A stretch of DNA of 64,000 nt from Sarcocystis neurona (taxonomy: Eukaryota; Apicomplexa; Conoidasida; Eucoccidiorida; Sarcocystidae), in the NCBI GenBank assembly GCA_000727475.1, contig KL647302.1:72657-136656 (forward strand), written 5' to 3'. The stretch's first letter is position 1; the number at the start of each line of letters is the position of its first letter. Below, piece after piece: positions 35,101 through 47,300 of the stretch. The notes under the pieces are model-generated. The model saw nothing but the letters and a program-made list of their open reading frames with translations. It searched no databases and was not told the DNA's origin. The position numbers were made by a program, and so were the translations under genes.

Positions 35101-36002
35101 AGCAGCAGCAGCGTTTTGAGGTAAAAGAACTGCATGAGGCGAAACGGCAGGTGCAGCGGGAGAAAGAGGCGCTGCAGCAGCAGCAGGTATTGCTGCAGCA
35201 GCAGAAAGAGAAGGCGCAAGTGGCTGCACGAGAACTACAGCAGGAGAAAGAGCGACTGGACCATGCACGGGATGAACTGCGGCAGGAGAGGGAAGAGGCG
35301 CAGCAGGAGAAGGCGGAAGTGCAGCAGGAGAAGCAGCAGCTGCAGAAGGAAATGCGGCAGCTGCAGCAGGAAAAGGCGCAGGTGCAGGAGGAGAAGCAGC
35401 AGAGGCAGAAGGAAATGCAGCAGCTGCAGCAGGAGAAGGCGGAGATGCAGGCGGAGAAGCAGCAGAGGCAGAAGGAAATGCAGCAGCTGCAGCAGGAGAA
35501 GGCGGAGATGCAGGCGGAGAAGCAGCAGAGGCAGAAGGAAATGCAGCAGTTGCAGCGGCACAAGGCGGAGGTGCAACGGGAGAAGCAGCAGATGCAAAAG
35601 GAAATGCAACAGCTGGAACAGGAGAAGCGGCAGGTGGAGCAGGTGAAGGCGGAGGTGCAGCAGGAGAGACAGCAGGTGGAGAAGGAGAAGCAGCGAGCGG
35701 AGGAGCAGGAAGGAGGGGAAGAGGAAGAGAAGCAGCAGCAACAGCGCAGCGCTGAACGGGGCGAGGAAAGAGTGCTAGAGCAGGCGATGGATGAGGTGTT
35801 GGGCAAAGGAGAGGAAACCGAAGCCGGAGACACCGCAGGCCTTTCTCGGGAGGAACTGTTAAAGAAAGTGGATCGTCTTTCGTCCGCTTTGAAACGAGCG
35901 TGGACCACCTACACAGATCTCGTGCACCGGTACAACGCACTTGTGAAAAAGTATAATGCCCTGCTGCAGCGCAGGAAGCAGGACCTCGCTGAAAGACAGT
36001 AA
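29129..36002 (+). CDS. coiled-coil protein, multi-exon (5' end unresolved)
   Basis: Four exons join in phase 0: one open from 29129 and ending at 29464, then 30369-30476, 31536-31634 and 34143-36002. Their sites are acceptors GCTGTCACAG, GGTGCTGCAG and GTTGCCCCAG, and donors GTAAGAG and GTAGCG. All encode charged, heptad-like sequence: SKEERRILEDLIRVQRSKME, then DQYRARLKAAKEQQLQ, then about 580 residues dense in Q, E, K, R and L. Five 21-residue units at 35304-35618 equal three heptads each. The C-terminus is non-repetitive (LVHRYNALVKKYNALLQRRK) and ends at TAA. This is a long parallel coiled coil of structural, cytoskeletal or golgin-like type. Such proteins evolve fast, so no orthologue is claimed. 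The last exon is close to certain; the 5' exons are less so. Confidence 0.7.
32651..32850 (+). repeat. 17-base minisatellite, about 11-12 copies
   Basis: Two unit variants are in tandem: AGCAGCAGAACAGCAAC (first copies) and AGCAGCAGCAGAACAAC (later copies). Seventeen is not a multiple of three, so each unit shifts the frame and all three plus frames stay open, each cycling through the same Gln, Asn-Ser, Arg-Thr-Ala order. It lies in the predicted intron 31635-34142 of the coiled-coil gene. The minus frames are cysteine/leucine runs. Confidence 0.9.
33474..33490. repeat. (AT)n microsatellite
   Basis: Eight AT units inside the same predicted intron. Confidence 0.9.
33839..33865. repeat. (AT)n microsatellite
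   Basis: About thirteen AT units inside the same predicted intron, about 280 bases before the last exon. Confidence 0.95.
35304..35618 (+). repeat. five tandem 63-base (21-aa) coding repeats
   Basis: Units begin at 35304, 35367, 35430, 35493 and 35556. The consensus peptide is QEKAEMQAEKQQRQKEMQQL plus Q. Units three and four are nearly identical at the nucleotide level, which suggests recent duplication. Confidence 0.9.
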
Positions 36003-37146
36003 GCCGCGCCCGGGCTAGATACGCAGGAGGCAGTGGACTGCAAAGATTGACTCTTTGGCCCGTCTCTAGTAGTTGGTTGGTTCGTATATGCATATATATA
36101 CATATATGATGTGTATATGTATGTATGCATACGTGTACACATGTACGTGAGTACATCCGTGTGTTGGTGTATACATCGTGTGAGTATGGACATCTACGGG
36201 ACACACGTCAGGCAGCCAGAGTGAAACACGCTTCTTCTGCGACGTTGTTTGTCCGAAAATAGAGAGATGCTTGTATACAGGTGTACATGAGTACATCTGC
36301 AATTATGACTGAACGTGCACACATATGAGTGCGTGCTTTACTCGGTCCAGCTACTAGTCGGATGAATTACTGTACAAGAAGGTAACCAGTGGTGGCCCGC
36401 TGTGCCGTGGAGAAGGTGGAAGGGAGGCGCTGCAGCTACGTGTCCTCCTGCTGGAGGCGCTGTGTGGCTGGTCGTGCGCCGCTGAGCGGTACAGGCGGGC
36501 GCGCTACTGCGCTGCTACTGGTGTATAGGTGCCTCTGTGTGTACATGTCGTCGTATCCGTGGATCTGGTCTTCTGCGCTGTTGCCATGTCGATGGAGCAC
36601 GCCACAGGCCGAATTTCAGTTGCCCGTCTCGCGGCTGCTCCCCTACACTCCGTCCCGGCGAGCTCGCGCTCGTTGCTGCTCCTGCGTCTTTGTATACACA
36701 AATGTGTGCGTACACACGTAGAGTGCAATGATCTGCCAGACGACACGGCTGCAAAGCAGGGCGCGAGACCCGGTCCTTTGGACGTCGGAGCAAGGATGCA
36801 TTGACGGTAGTGGGACGGAGGCGACCGCCGACGTCTTTTCGTTTAGAAGTTGTGGTAGTGTATGAAACTGGCCGCCACGTGTCCTGGTCGTCGGTAATGT
36901 TGGTTGGTTTTAGTGTTTTTGGTGTTCCCCTGTTTTACTGAGTGCGCGACTCTCACGTTACTGCTGCTGCTGCTGGTGCTTCTGGATGCGCACGCGTCGC
37001 ACACTCCATCAAATGTATAATATGTGTACATGTTCCGTTGTGCTGCCGATGCTTCGGTTGGTTGTGTGTCTCTGGTGACCTGCCCCGGCGCTGCTCCTGC
37101 CGTTTGACTTCCCCCTTTTCGTCTGCTGCCGGTGCCGCTCTTGCAG
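36003..37146. other. spacer between two plus-strand genes
   Basis: TATG/TACA-rich sequence at 36075-36180, then a GC-richer part. At 36583-36804 a plus frame starting MSMEHATGRISVARLAAAPL may be an exon, but the antisense frame is also open. Nothing is assigned. Confidence 0.4.
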
Positions 37147-37396
37147 GAGAGGCAGCGCACAGGCCGGGCCCGCTTCGAAGACTCTCGCTCCAACATCCTT
37201 TTCCGCCCTAGCGACAGGAGCACAAACAGCGCGACCTCCAGCTGCAGCAGAACCACCGTCCGTAAATGCAGAGAAGGATGGCGCAGAGGATAAAACGTGG
37301 GACACTGCTCGAAAGAGAACGGGAACGGTTGAGAAAAAAGCCTCTCCAGCTTCAGCACCAGAACAGAGCGGGGGGTTTTTCGGTTTCTTGTGGTAA
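37147..37396 (+). CDS. candidate terminal exon, Ala/Pro/Lys-rich tail
   Basis: The exon follows the acceptor CCGCTCTTGCAG and starts with one base of a split codon. It reads 82 residues to TAA at 37394-37396. The peptide is of non-repetitive coding type (EKDGAEDKTWDTARKRTGTV) and ends in GGFFGFLW. An alternative phase gives a shorter basic peptide. No upstream exon was phased. It is a separate gene from the coiled coil, which stops at 36002. Confidence 0.4.
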
Positions 37397-40323
37397 AGTG
37401 AGAAAAACTCGGGGGACGGAGACAGCTAATCGCGAAGCGCCTTGCAGGGCACGCGGAGTTACCGAGAGGTGCCGGCGGAAGCTTGTGGAAGGCAGACTGA
37501 AAGGCGTCTTTGGACAAGGTGAAGGAGAAATTGGTGGAAATGGAAAAAGGCATTTGTCAATAAAAAAACAATGCCGCGGAGAAGAACGCTGCATGCAAAA
37601 GAATTTCGCGGACAGTGAAATAAATGCCATTTTTTGAAGAGCCCAAAATAGAGTCGGACCTGTGGAAGACTGGAAAGCACTATGTGTGAAAAGCAGCATA
37701 CGGGAGAGAACGTGATAGCGATAGGTCTAAGCAACAAGAAAGGATGCGCAAGCGCGAAACAGTAGACAACGAATGTTCTTGGTTTCCAGTGAGATCTTAA
37801 TGCGCAGCAACAGAACGTTCATGCCATGCAGTGGAGAAAGAGCGCGTTACAGAGCAGTGAAGGATGGGAACGCCAGAAAAGGACTGAAATATAAAGAAGA
37901 GTATGCGGTGGATGTGAAGGGAGTGCATGTTAGTGAGAAGCAAGAAGAAGCATCTATAGCGAGCAACAAGCACGGCATTGCTAGCGAGAGATTCAGGAAG
38001 CTTTCATCGCGAAGAAAATTTGTCTGACCAAGCAGAACAACCGACTGCGTAAAAGAAGCATACGTATGAGTGGAAGAGGAGCCTTTCTCCACCACAAAAT
38101 GTTTGAAAAGGAGATGCGCGCTGAGTCTTGCAGTGATAATGTATATCGATAACTATGAAAGTGCGCCTTCAACAATAGCAATAAATAGACTTAGCGGGAC
38201 CAAGATTGAGAAAGTGTGATCGGCAAGCACTTGTTAGTATTTCAGACGCTACCGAATAGGTGGAGAGCAAACAACTACGTTGAACTGGAAATAAAGAAGT
38301 TCTTGTGTCTAACACGACTTTCGCAGCAACAATTCCATTTGTTCGGGCAACGGGCCGGCCGAACAAACCTTCACGAGTGGAGGTGAAATTACAGAAGTCT
38401 GCCTCCAGCTGTGAACACGCACGTCTTTTTAAGCGTTTGGAGAGTTGCGAATACATCAAGTTTTTTAGCTTGCCGCAAGCACGTACATTCAGTCATTGAA
38501 GCTAGACGCACTGAGCGACGTAGGCCAAATTTCATTAAAGTAGTTGTTTCGCGGAGCAACGATGGCTCTCTGCTTTATTTGCAGGGAGCCGACACATAAG
38601 AAGGAGAAGCTTAATCAAGTTGACAACATGGAACATTGTGCTGCTGGAGTTCCGGAAGGATTGAAATCTTGTGCACCGCATTGTGCTTTCGCATTGGCGT
38701 CTTGCACGTGGATGTGTTGAGTGCCTTTCTCGTCATCCGCTTTTTTGTCTTTTTCTTTCATGGTAGTCCATCTACACGTGGAGTAACTATCCGACGAAAT
38801 CAACCATTGTACACTTCATCGTCATGAACAATGGTGTGTTGAGTAGCATTGTCGCCACTTGCTCTTTTGGGGGGGGGGGTTTTTTGCCGGGAGGGCCACG
38901 TGCACGGGAAATCGCGCTTCACAGTCACGAACAACAGAATCACAGATGTGTCCACCGCAGGCAGACATGAAGAGAATCTACATTTATTGTCCAGTGGAGC
39001 GTGTACTTCATTTTGCACACTCCGAACCAGGACTTAAGGATTACGTCTGCGCGTGAGATCTTAGTGGTGTTTGAGGTCTCGAATGGCGCGTGAGATTTCA
39101 ATGTCAAAAACAGTGAACACGTTCCAGACTGATACTGTGCTGGCTGCAATACGAACCGACACACTTGAAATTCGTACAGGCACGGGTAACCGTGAAGGGC
39201 ACGTGTCACTACACCACAACAAGGACACGTCTGATCAACTGACGGCGTACGTGTATATATGTTTACACACGTACTAAATATATGAACATTTGTTTGCATA
39301 TGCCTGTGCAGTGCCACCTGGAGTAGAAACTCATATGCGTACGAGCTATAATATTCGCAGATAGGTCCGCGCATTCTGCATTGGACAGATTCGCGTCGAT
39401 TTGGACGGCATAAATGATAGAAGCCATTGCCTGTTACGACCATCACACTGCGCTGTCATATGAAAGTATAGTACATGACTAAGACGTATAGCACTGGCTG
39501 TCTGCTACGGCAGCATACCTTTGCGTCCAAATCTGCGCGACTCTGTCTGCTGCGAAATGTAGAGACCTATACGCGAATATTTAGGAAGTACTTGATGTCT
39601 GTTGATGAACAGCTTACGTTGCCTACGGTTTGTCGGCATCGTCGTTCAACAGTAGTTGTCCAACAGACGGTGGTACGTGGACAAGTGCCAGTGTTTCTAC
39701 CGCAAGTAAAGAACTTCGTAATTGTCACAGCAAACGCTTGTTCGATGTACTACCTCGTCAATCGCTGAAAGTGGGCTTGCACGTGTCAGTACTAATGGGA
39801 TGCCAATAATCACTAAACGTCCTTAGATTACGCAGTATCGTCCAGCGCATACATTCGGATAATACCACTCTTCGATCCAGTTGAAGCACTGGCGTGATGG
39901 AGATATGCGCTGACAATTACAATCCCGCCTGAAAGGGAGCCGAACACTGCAAAGCAATCTAACAAACTTCCAGTTAGCCAGGGCACTTCTGAAGACGTCA
40001 AGTGACAGATCAAATGGAAGGTGGGAATTGATACGTAAGCATAATGAGCTTCGAAGTTGTTGGCTTTATCTGAGCCGGAGGCACACGCAATCCCCACAAT
40101 GCCAACGGATGAGGAACAAGTTCTATGGTCAGGGTGGCCATTACATAAACGAAGACCTCAACCGAATGAACAAGGGGATCCTGCACTTGTGCGGGCCGTA
40201 GACCGAAAAAATACCAGGTTTATCATGCGTACGCAGGCTGGAATTGCAAAGGCTGTAAAACCAGCAGAATATACGCCACACTCGTTGGCCGAGTCGCTCG
40301 TTTGCGACCACATTATTCATATA

Positions 40324-40356
<33 letters not shown>

Positions 40357-41399
40357 TCTAACGCGAGTCTACATACTTGATTAGATGCGTTATACATATA
40401 TATATATATATATATACATATATGTCTAGGGATGTGTATGTGTATGTACACATGTGTGTATGCATGCGTGTACGTATGTACATACATATATGTATATATC
40501 TGTATGTACGTACTTACGTAGGTAATAGTATACGTTTCGGTGTAGGCAAGTGTATGTAGCTCTGATCAAGTGAACGAGAAGAAGAAGACGCGTGGAATTC
40601 AGCTACGGGAAGCTTAAATCGCGCCGAGGGAAGAGTAGAAGGAACACATTTCCATGATAGCGAATCAGCTGGCCCCCCGCGGCACACACTAGAACGAAAG
40701 ATGTCAAGAGGAATTCACAATGCCTCCTGAGCATGCATTCAGCACCAACACCCCAGCGTTGCTTTACAAGAAATGCAGCTGTTCACGTGTACACAGACAT
40801 GGACATATATACAAATATACAAATACATTAGTCGATAACTACATAAATCCTTGCTAACGGAATAGGAACGTCGAAAGTCACATAGGCAGAATACTTCAGA
40901 ATTCAACACAAGTATGTGATTACCTACGCTTGAACATCCTTATCTTCTCTCTAACCATCGAGGAAGCAATCTACCGTTAACGAATCTTTCTGGCGTTTGC
41001 GCGTAGGATGCGCATGGATGTGCTGATCCACGACTGCTAGACGCAAAGAACACAAGTGGCGTTCAAAGACGGATACTATGAATAAGTAACCCCTGTGTTT
41101 ACAACTATGCACGGTAGCCTTACTCTTTGTTTTTGGCGTGTCATCAGTTGCAATGCAGCTCTTTCGAATAATTCTACTATAAGACAGCGACGGCCCCTGC
41201 AACGACTGTGGCGCCTTAGGTGGGTCTGGACGAACGCCCTGCCCCCATACATCTCAACAGAGATGCATGTACGCAGACGCACATAGTTACGTACTTATAT
41301 TTGTGTTCACGTATAAATATTAGGTAACCCCGCGTACATACTCGCACGAAGCACATATCCGCACATATGCACGTAAATGCTCGCGTGTGTGTGATCGTA
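37397..41399. other. repeat-poor segment, no convincing gene
   Basis: CAG runs are absent and the purine bias is mild. ORFs of up to 236 codons occur on both strands. The best isolated ATG frame is 39475-39768 (97 codons, basic, including STVVVQQTVVRGQVPVFLPQ); it lacks supporting context. A run of eleven G followed by T lies at about 38869-38885. Hidden short exons are possible. Confidence 0.45.
40319..40421. repeat. two (AT)n tracts
   Basis: AT-rich arrays at 40319-40356 and 40392-40421 are separated by about 35 bases. TATG/TACG-type sequence follows to 40520. Confidence 0.92.
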
Positions 41400-44300
41400 T
41401 CAGTGCGTCTTAACAGAGGCTAAAGAAGGGTCCTGTGTACTATTTTGAGCGGTTCTTCCCTCTACTAGGTGCCGCTTGGAGATCTGCTGCAATTGCTGCT
41501 GAAAATTTCGCGATTGCAGGTGCCATTCCACAACCTTCATAGAGTCTTTTGTGTGACCTAGGGACCCTCTGTTGGATTCCGAGCGTGAAAAGACGCAGCT
41601 GCTGCTTGGTCGGGGCCGCTGAAGCAGCGGCGGCCCGCTGCTGCTGCGTTCAGTCTGCGCCTGTCGCTGCTGATGCTGCCTCTTCTGCGTCGCACTAGCT
41701 GCAAGGGAGAAATTCAGGTTGCTTTGCATAGAAAGAAGAAGACCGTTTTCCTGGTGCTGCTGCTGCTGGAGCACGTGCAGCCGTAAACTCTTCGGTATTC
41801 GTTGCAGAGAAGCGTCGAGAGGCCTGCGCAGGACAGCAGCGGCTGCAGGGCTGCAGTGACGCAGTGGAAACGGAGACCCTGCGCGACTGCCCATGAAAAA
41901 GCTCTTGCTGCCAGTAAGGCTGTCGCTGCTGCTGCAGGGCTGGTAACAGCCACTGTTGCCAGGCAAGCTGTTAGCAGAAGAATACCTGTTTTTGGTAGTT
42001 GAGCAGCTGTTCGGATTGCTGCGACCTGCATATCCGCTGCTGCTATATTCGGTGTGGGGGGTACTGCAGATAGCGTATCTCCCGCTGCTGCTCCTCGTGA
42101 AGTCCACTGCAACTGCACTCGCTGCCCTTCGTCTGCAGAAAGGGTAAACAGCAACCGGCTGCTTAGCCGTTGTGTGTCCCACCGGTTGTCCGGCAACCCG
42201 CAGTTGCTGTAGGCGTCGGATATGGGTGATCCCCTGTTGTTTTTGCTGCACCCAATGAGAAGAAAACAGGTACGGCGACGCCTGCTGCTGTTTCTCGCCC
42301 ACGCGTTTCACTTGCCCTAAAAGGGCGCTGCAGCTGTTTGGGCGTATCCAGGAATGTGCTTGCTCCACTCGCGGCTGGTGCTGCTGTTTCTGTTCTAACC
42401 CCTTGGTGTTATGACTGACAACAATTCTATCCTTCCCTGCGGCCGAGGTCGCAACGACCAGTTTTTCTGTTGGGAAAGTCTGCGGAACGACATCCGGATT
42501 GTTGGTAGGGACAAAGGCACCAGTACCAACAGCGTCACCACCTGCAGCTCCCGCAGGGCCTTTCACAGAAGAATAAGCGGCCGCAGTCGTAAAATTTGCA
42601 GCTGAAGGAAGCACAGCAGTCAGAGCACCCGGGGGGGCTGCAACAACAGAGATACGCACGGCGTCAGGAACAGCAGCAGCAGCACTCCCCAAAGAATCGA
42701 GGCTAGCAACAGCATTCTCGGTGAGAGCTTTCTCCCTCCGTCCAAAAGAAGGGGAAGCAAGGTGAAGATTAGGAGTAGCCGCGAAATACGGAGCGACTGC
42801 ACTGGGATTACGGGGGGCAGCAGCACTTCTCTTCTGTGCACACGTCTGAGGCCACCGTTGTTGCTGCTGCTGCAGCATGGGCTGAACAACGCCGTTGCCA
42901 TACAATTCTTTTGATACTCTCAGAGTTACCTCTCTGCCTTCTGACTGAGGAGTGACAGCACACAAGGCGGACCTAGCCGCCTTCATTTGTTGGTGCTGCA
43001 GCTGTTCGTGTCGTTGCTGCTGCTGCTTGTCCGTAACGCACGACTCCTTGTGTTGCTCAAGCTGGCATTTTAACACGTTGTGCCACGGCTGCTGCGCCTG
43101 GTTAACAGCTAAGTGTTGTTGGTAGGGACGCGCCTGCTGCTGTTGGCAACTCCACTGCGGCCACTCCTGCTGAGGCCCGAGCCAATCACCCTCATGCTGC
43201 TGATGCTGCGGCTGCGCCTCCCTCGATGGCACCTGCGTCTGCGGGCTTAAAAGTACTTCGCGGTGTTGCGGCCGCTGCTGCTGCGGGGAAGTCATGCGTT
43301 GCGTGCTCTCTCGTGGCACGCACGTCCCCGGAAGTGTTACAGTCTGGTGCCCTTCGACACCAAATAGGCGGCTGACAGAAATTTTCTTTAAACTTGCAGG
43401 CCCTCCTCCGCCTCCATACGCAGCGAGAGCTGCACGGCATGCAACTGGGGAAGTCCTGCAGCTAGGCGGCCTCTGTGGATCATTCCTATTACTGGTAGGA
43501 GGAAGAAAAGCAGGAGCGGAGACGTCCACCGTGCCACCAGTGAAAGAAGGCACTGTCCCAAGAGAAAGAGGAGGGCAGTCAGCAGGAGTACACAGAGAAG
43601 CAGCGGGAGGAGGAGAATTCTTAGCAGAAGAGGGAAGAGTCAAATTAGTACAGTGCTTGTGTTGCTCCGGGTGCAACTGCGTTCGGTGCTGCTGCCGAGC
43701 CTGCTGCTGCGGCGTCTGAGTCAGCAGCTGCCTGCACTGATGCCGCACTTGTTCGACTGGTTGTTGGAGACGTGGGTGCTGCAGTTGCTGAGTAGGCTGC
43801 TGGCGTTGCTGTTCGTGCCCGGGCTGCTGCAGCTGCTCCATCCCACGCTGTCGCTGTTGCGCAGATAAACGCGGAGACTCCAGCTGCTGCTGCTCCTCTT
43901 GTGGTACGTAAGGGCTGTGACGCTGAGCCAGCGGGTAACTTTCAGTGGAATCCGTCGACGGCTGCGGCTCGTGATTTTCCTGCTGCCCTTCGTCTTCGTG
44001 GTGCTGCGTCAGGAATCCAGGCTGTTGGTGGTGTTCAACAGGGCAGAAGATGCTGCGCAGGGTGTCAGCGGCTGACAAAGGAGGACGTAGAAGTTTTCGA
44101 TTACTGCTGCTGCTGGCGCTGCCACTGCGGTTGGCCGTGCTGTTGTTGCGTGGACTTTTTCGCTGCTGCTGCTCCAAGGAAACAGCCGCATGGGTGTCCT
44201 CTTGGTACGGAGCAATCACATCGGTTTTTAATGTCTCCTCCTTGGTCTGAAGCACAGGGCCTTCCCTGCGTTCGGCATTCAAAAAACTGCTTGGTTCGGA

Positions 44301-47300
44301 GCTCCTGAAAACTCGCTGCTCTGTATCTCTCAGGTTACAAAACCTCTCACTGCTTCTGCTGGTCGTGCTACTGCAGCTCGCACAAGGACTTACGTCACGG
44401 CTCCAACTACCACAACGCTGCTGACCGCTGGCTTGTGCACGTGGATGGTGGCAGCGGCCGCGGCTTCTACTGCTATAGCAGCTGCTGGTGTCACTACAAT
44501 CCTTGCAAGGAACACGGATTCTGCTGCAACTGAGCCAGCTGCCGCGGTGGTCTGTGGTAGTGCTTCTGCCACAACGCTTGTATGGCCTGTTGCGGCAGCC
44601 GGCAGTACAGTTGTCTCCATCTCTGTAACTGAGCTGGCGGCCATTGCTGCTGCTGCTCTCCCCGTTGCTGTGACTGTTGCTGTTACTTTGTTCTGTGCTG
44701 CATAGACACCCACTAGGGCGCTTCTGCATGTTGGACATGCTGCTGTTCCTTTGGCTGCTGTAGCCACCTTTGCATGAGGTGCTGTTGGTCTTGCTGCTTC
44801 CTTCCGGCTCTGCTGCTCTCTCAGGCCTCCCGGCACACTTTCCGCCTGTGCAGGTGTTGTTTTCTGCTGCGTTGCACCAGTTTCCTCTCTCTGATGTAGT
44901 AGCCGTACCGGGTACGACAGTGTAAATCTCTTTAATTCGCCTGTCTGCGAAGAGTGCTGTGATATTCGTTATAGCCGCACGTGTGGGGTTTCCTGTTTGA
45001 ATAGAGCAGCTTCGCGAGGGACACTGGCAGCGTGCCGAAGGGCTGCTGACGGCTGTGGTTGCAGTCCTGCTGCTGCAGTGCTGCTGGTGACGGACTGTGG
45101 CGGCGCCTCCCCGGCTTCGAACGCAAAGATTATTAGTTGTCGTCGATGTCCCTCCCGCTTCCCAGGCGCAACCGCCTGAAGAGAATCGCACCATCATCGA
45201 CCGCAGTGGACACTTCCTCCACGCCGTCAAGACATGCCGTAGAGTCTTCCCCTTGCTGCTCTTGCGGCCGTTGCTGCTGCTGCTGTTGTTGCTGCTCTTG
45301 TCACTTTTTTTGTTGGTGCTGCTGCTGTTGCGTGAAGGTGACGCCCGCAGAACGCGTCTCCACTGGGGTGTGCCTTGGAATGGGTAACGACACGCGGAGA
45401 GAGAAAGGCCGTGTTCCTCCGCAGCACTTCTTGGGGTGGACTGTTTATAAGAACAGCCGGCAAAACTTTTCCATTCCGTCAGCGCTGTGTTGGCTTCTTC
45501 TACGTTTTCTAGGTGTCCTCTTGTTGCTGCGCCTACTACTGTTCCTACGTGTGCTTTGCCTGCAGCACTTTTCGGCAACACAAAAACGGAAGTACGCTGC
45601 TCTGCAGTGTCTGAAAGGCAATGATCTGGGGGTGCAACACCGGCAGCATTTCGTGCACCTGCAGAAGAGACAGGAAATACAGTTGAAGAAGAAAGGCTCT
45701 GATATGTGCGTCGAGCACTGCTGCTGTTACTGCTGTTTATGCCCTTCTGTCTGCTGGTGATCTGGGCAATGTTTTCCTCTTGAGCACTGCTGCTCATCAC
45801 AGGTGTCTCTTTCCCGTCGCTGTGGCTGTTATTAGTGTTCCTGTAGTTGCTTCGAACCGTACTCCTGGTTTGCCTCCCGTTGCGACTCACAAGTGTGGAG
45901 TGCAGCCTTTCTCTGCTGCTGTTACAAGGCTCTCTTCTATCCCTGCTGCGGCTGGTGCTGCTACCAGTGCGACTCCTTGTGCTGCCTGTTTCCTCTCTGC
46001 TGTTGCAGCTGTAACCTCTGCAGAGCCTCCTGTTGCCGTATTTGTACATTTCTGGACTAGAAAAGGTCACCTCTCCTCCAGCCTCATGCGGCGGTCGAGC
46101 TGCTGCTGCCGGTGATTTCTGCCCCACACGACTGACAGGTTCTGCAGCTGTTATTACTACTGTAGATAGTTCACGCGGTCCTGCCGCTGGTGAAGTTGGA
46201 TTTGCCGTGGTGTGCTTCGCTGTCGTTTGACAAGGTGCGGATCGGTGTTCTCCTGCACTTTGATTGTCCCCAGTAGCTGCCGCTTCTGCGCGTGTCGTTG
46301 TCACCGCCTCAGAAACCGCCGTCTCTGGGGGTGGTGTTGTCATTGCTGCTCGTCCGGAACTGTGGATCGTTGAGGCTACGCCTGAGGGCACTGCCGCCAC
46401 TTCTGCTGTGTCTGAAACCCTCCTTAGTCCTTGTGGGAACGCTGACGCTGTGACGACTCTCCTGTCCTCCCGCAGGTGTGCTGCTGCAGCGTAGCGGTTT
46501 GACGGGTCGCACGAAGGAGACGAGAGGTGCGACGTACCACCAGCAAAGCCAGCAAAAACTTTCTCTCTCCTGGGTGCATTGTTGCGGCGTCCACGCCGAG
46601 AAGGACAAGATGCCGTCGCTGTGGTGTCGGCGCCTGCGCTCCAGTGTTGATGGAGCTGCAGTCCGAACGATTCTCGTGGTGCTGCTGCTGCCGTGCTCGG
46701 GACTTCAACAGTTGGTGGTGCCGCTGTTGCCGACTTCGCTGCCGGCGCCGCTGCCTCGCGTCCTGCTGCTGCGCTGGCCGCTGCTGTTGCTGCGTGTCTT
46801 GCAGTTGTACAGGCCTCTGATGACCTGGGTGTTTCCGCGGCTGCAGCCGTGCTTCGAGCGTTCGTCGCTGCTACATCGTACGGACTTGCTTGGGATTCGA
46901 ATGGCTTGACTGTCGCGGCACTGCTGGCCGCTGCGTTGGCCCCTGCGGCTGCTGAGGATGCGGCTTGTAGCAGCTCCGCCGCTGCAGCTGAGCTTTCGTC
47001 CTGCAACTCTGGGGAGGCGAACGTAAATTCTGACTGAGCAGGGCTACACGAGGGCAGTGAAAGTGGCGAAGGGAGCGAGGAAAACTGCGACAGTTCCTGG
47101 GACTGCTTCTGAGGCTGTTCCTGCTGCTGCTCCGGCTGCCCGCGCGGCAGTTGAGTTTCCTGTTTCTGCTTTCTCGGTGGCGAGACAACATCAGCGTTCC
47201 TAACGTCTTCGCATTCTGCAGTACGAGGGTAATTTCCCTGTGCACGCACTTTTTTTATGTGTGGAGCAGCATCAACCGCCTTAGTCGGGAACCAGTGGCT

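Noticed and set aside
34844..36204. Long minus frames of 354 and 382 codons (Ser/Cys-rich and Ala/Pro-rich)
   Set aside because: They are antisense shadows of the coiled-coil exon, whose GAG/CAG/AAG codons leave few stops on the other strand.
36843..37553. 236-codon minus frame
   Set aside because: It has no repeat origin, but its composition drifts and it is antisense to a plus exon with a good acceptor and stop. Kept as a possibility only.
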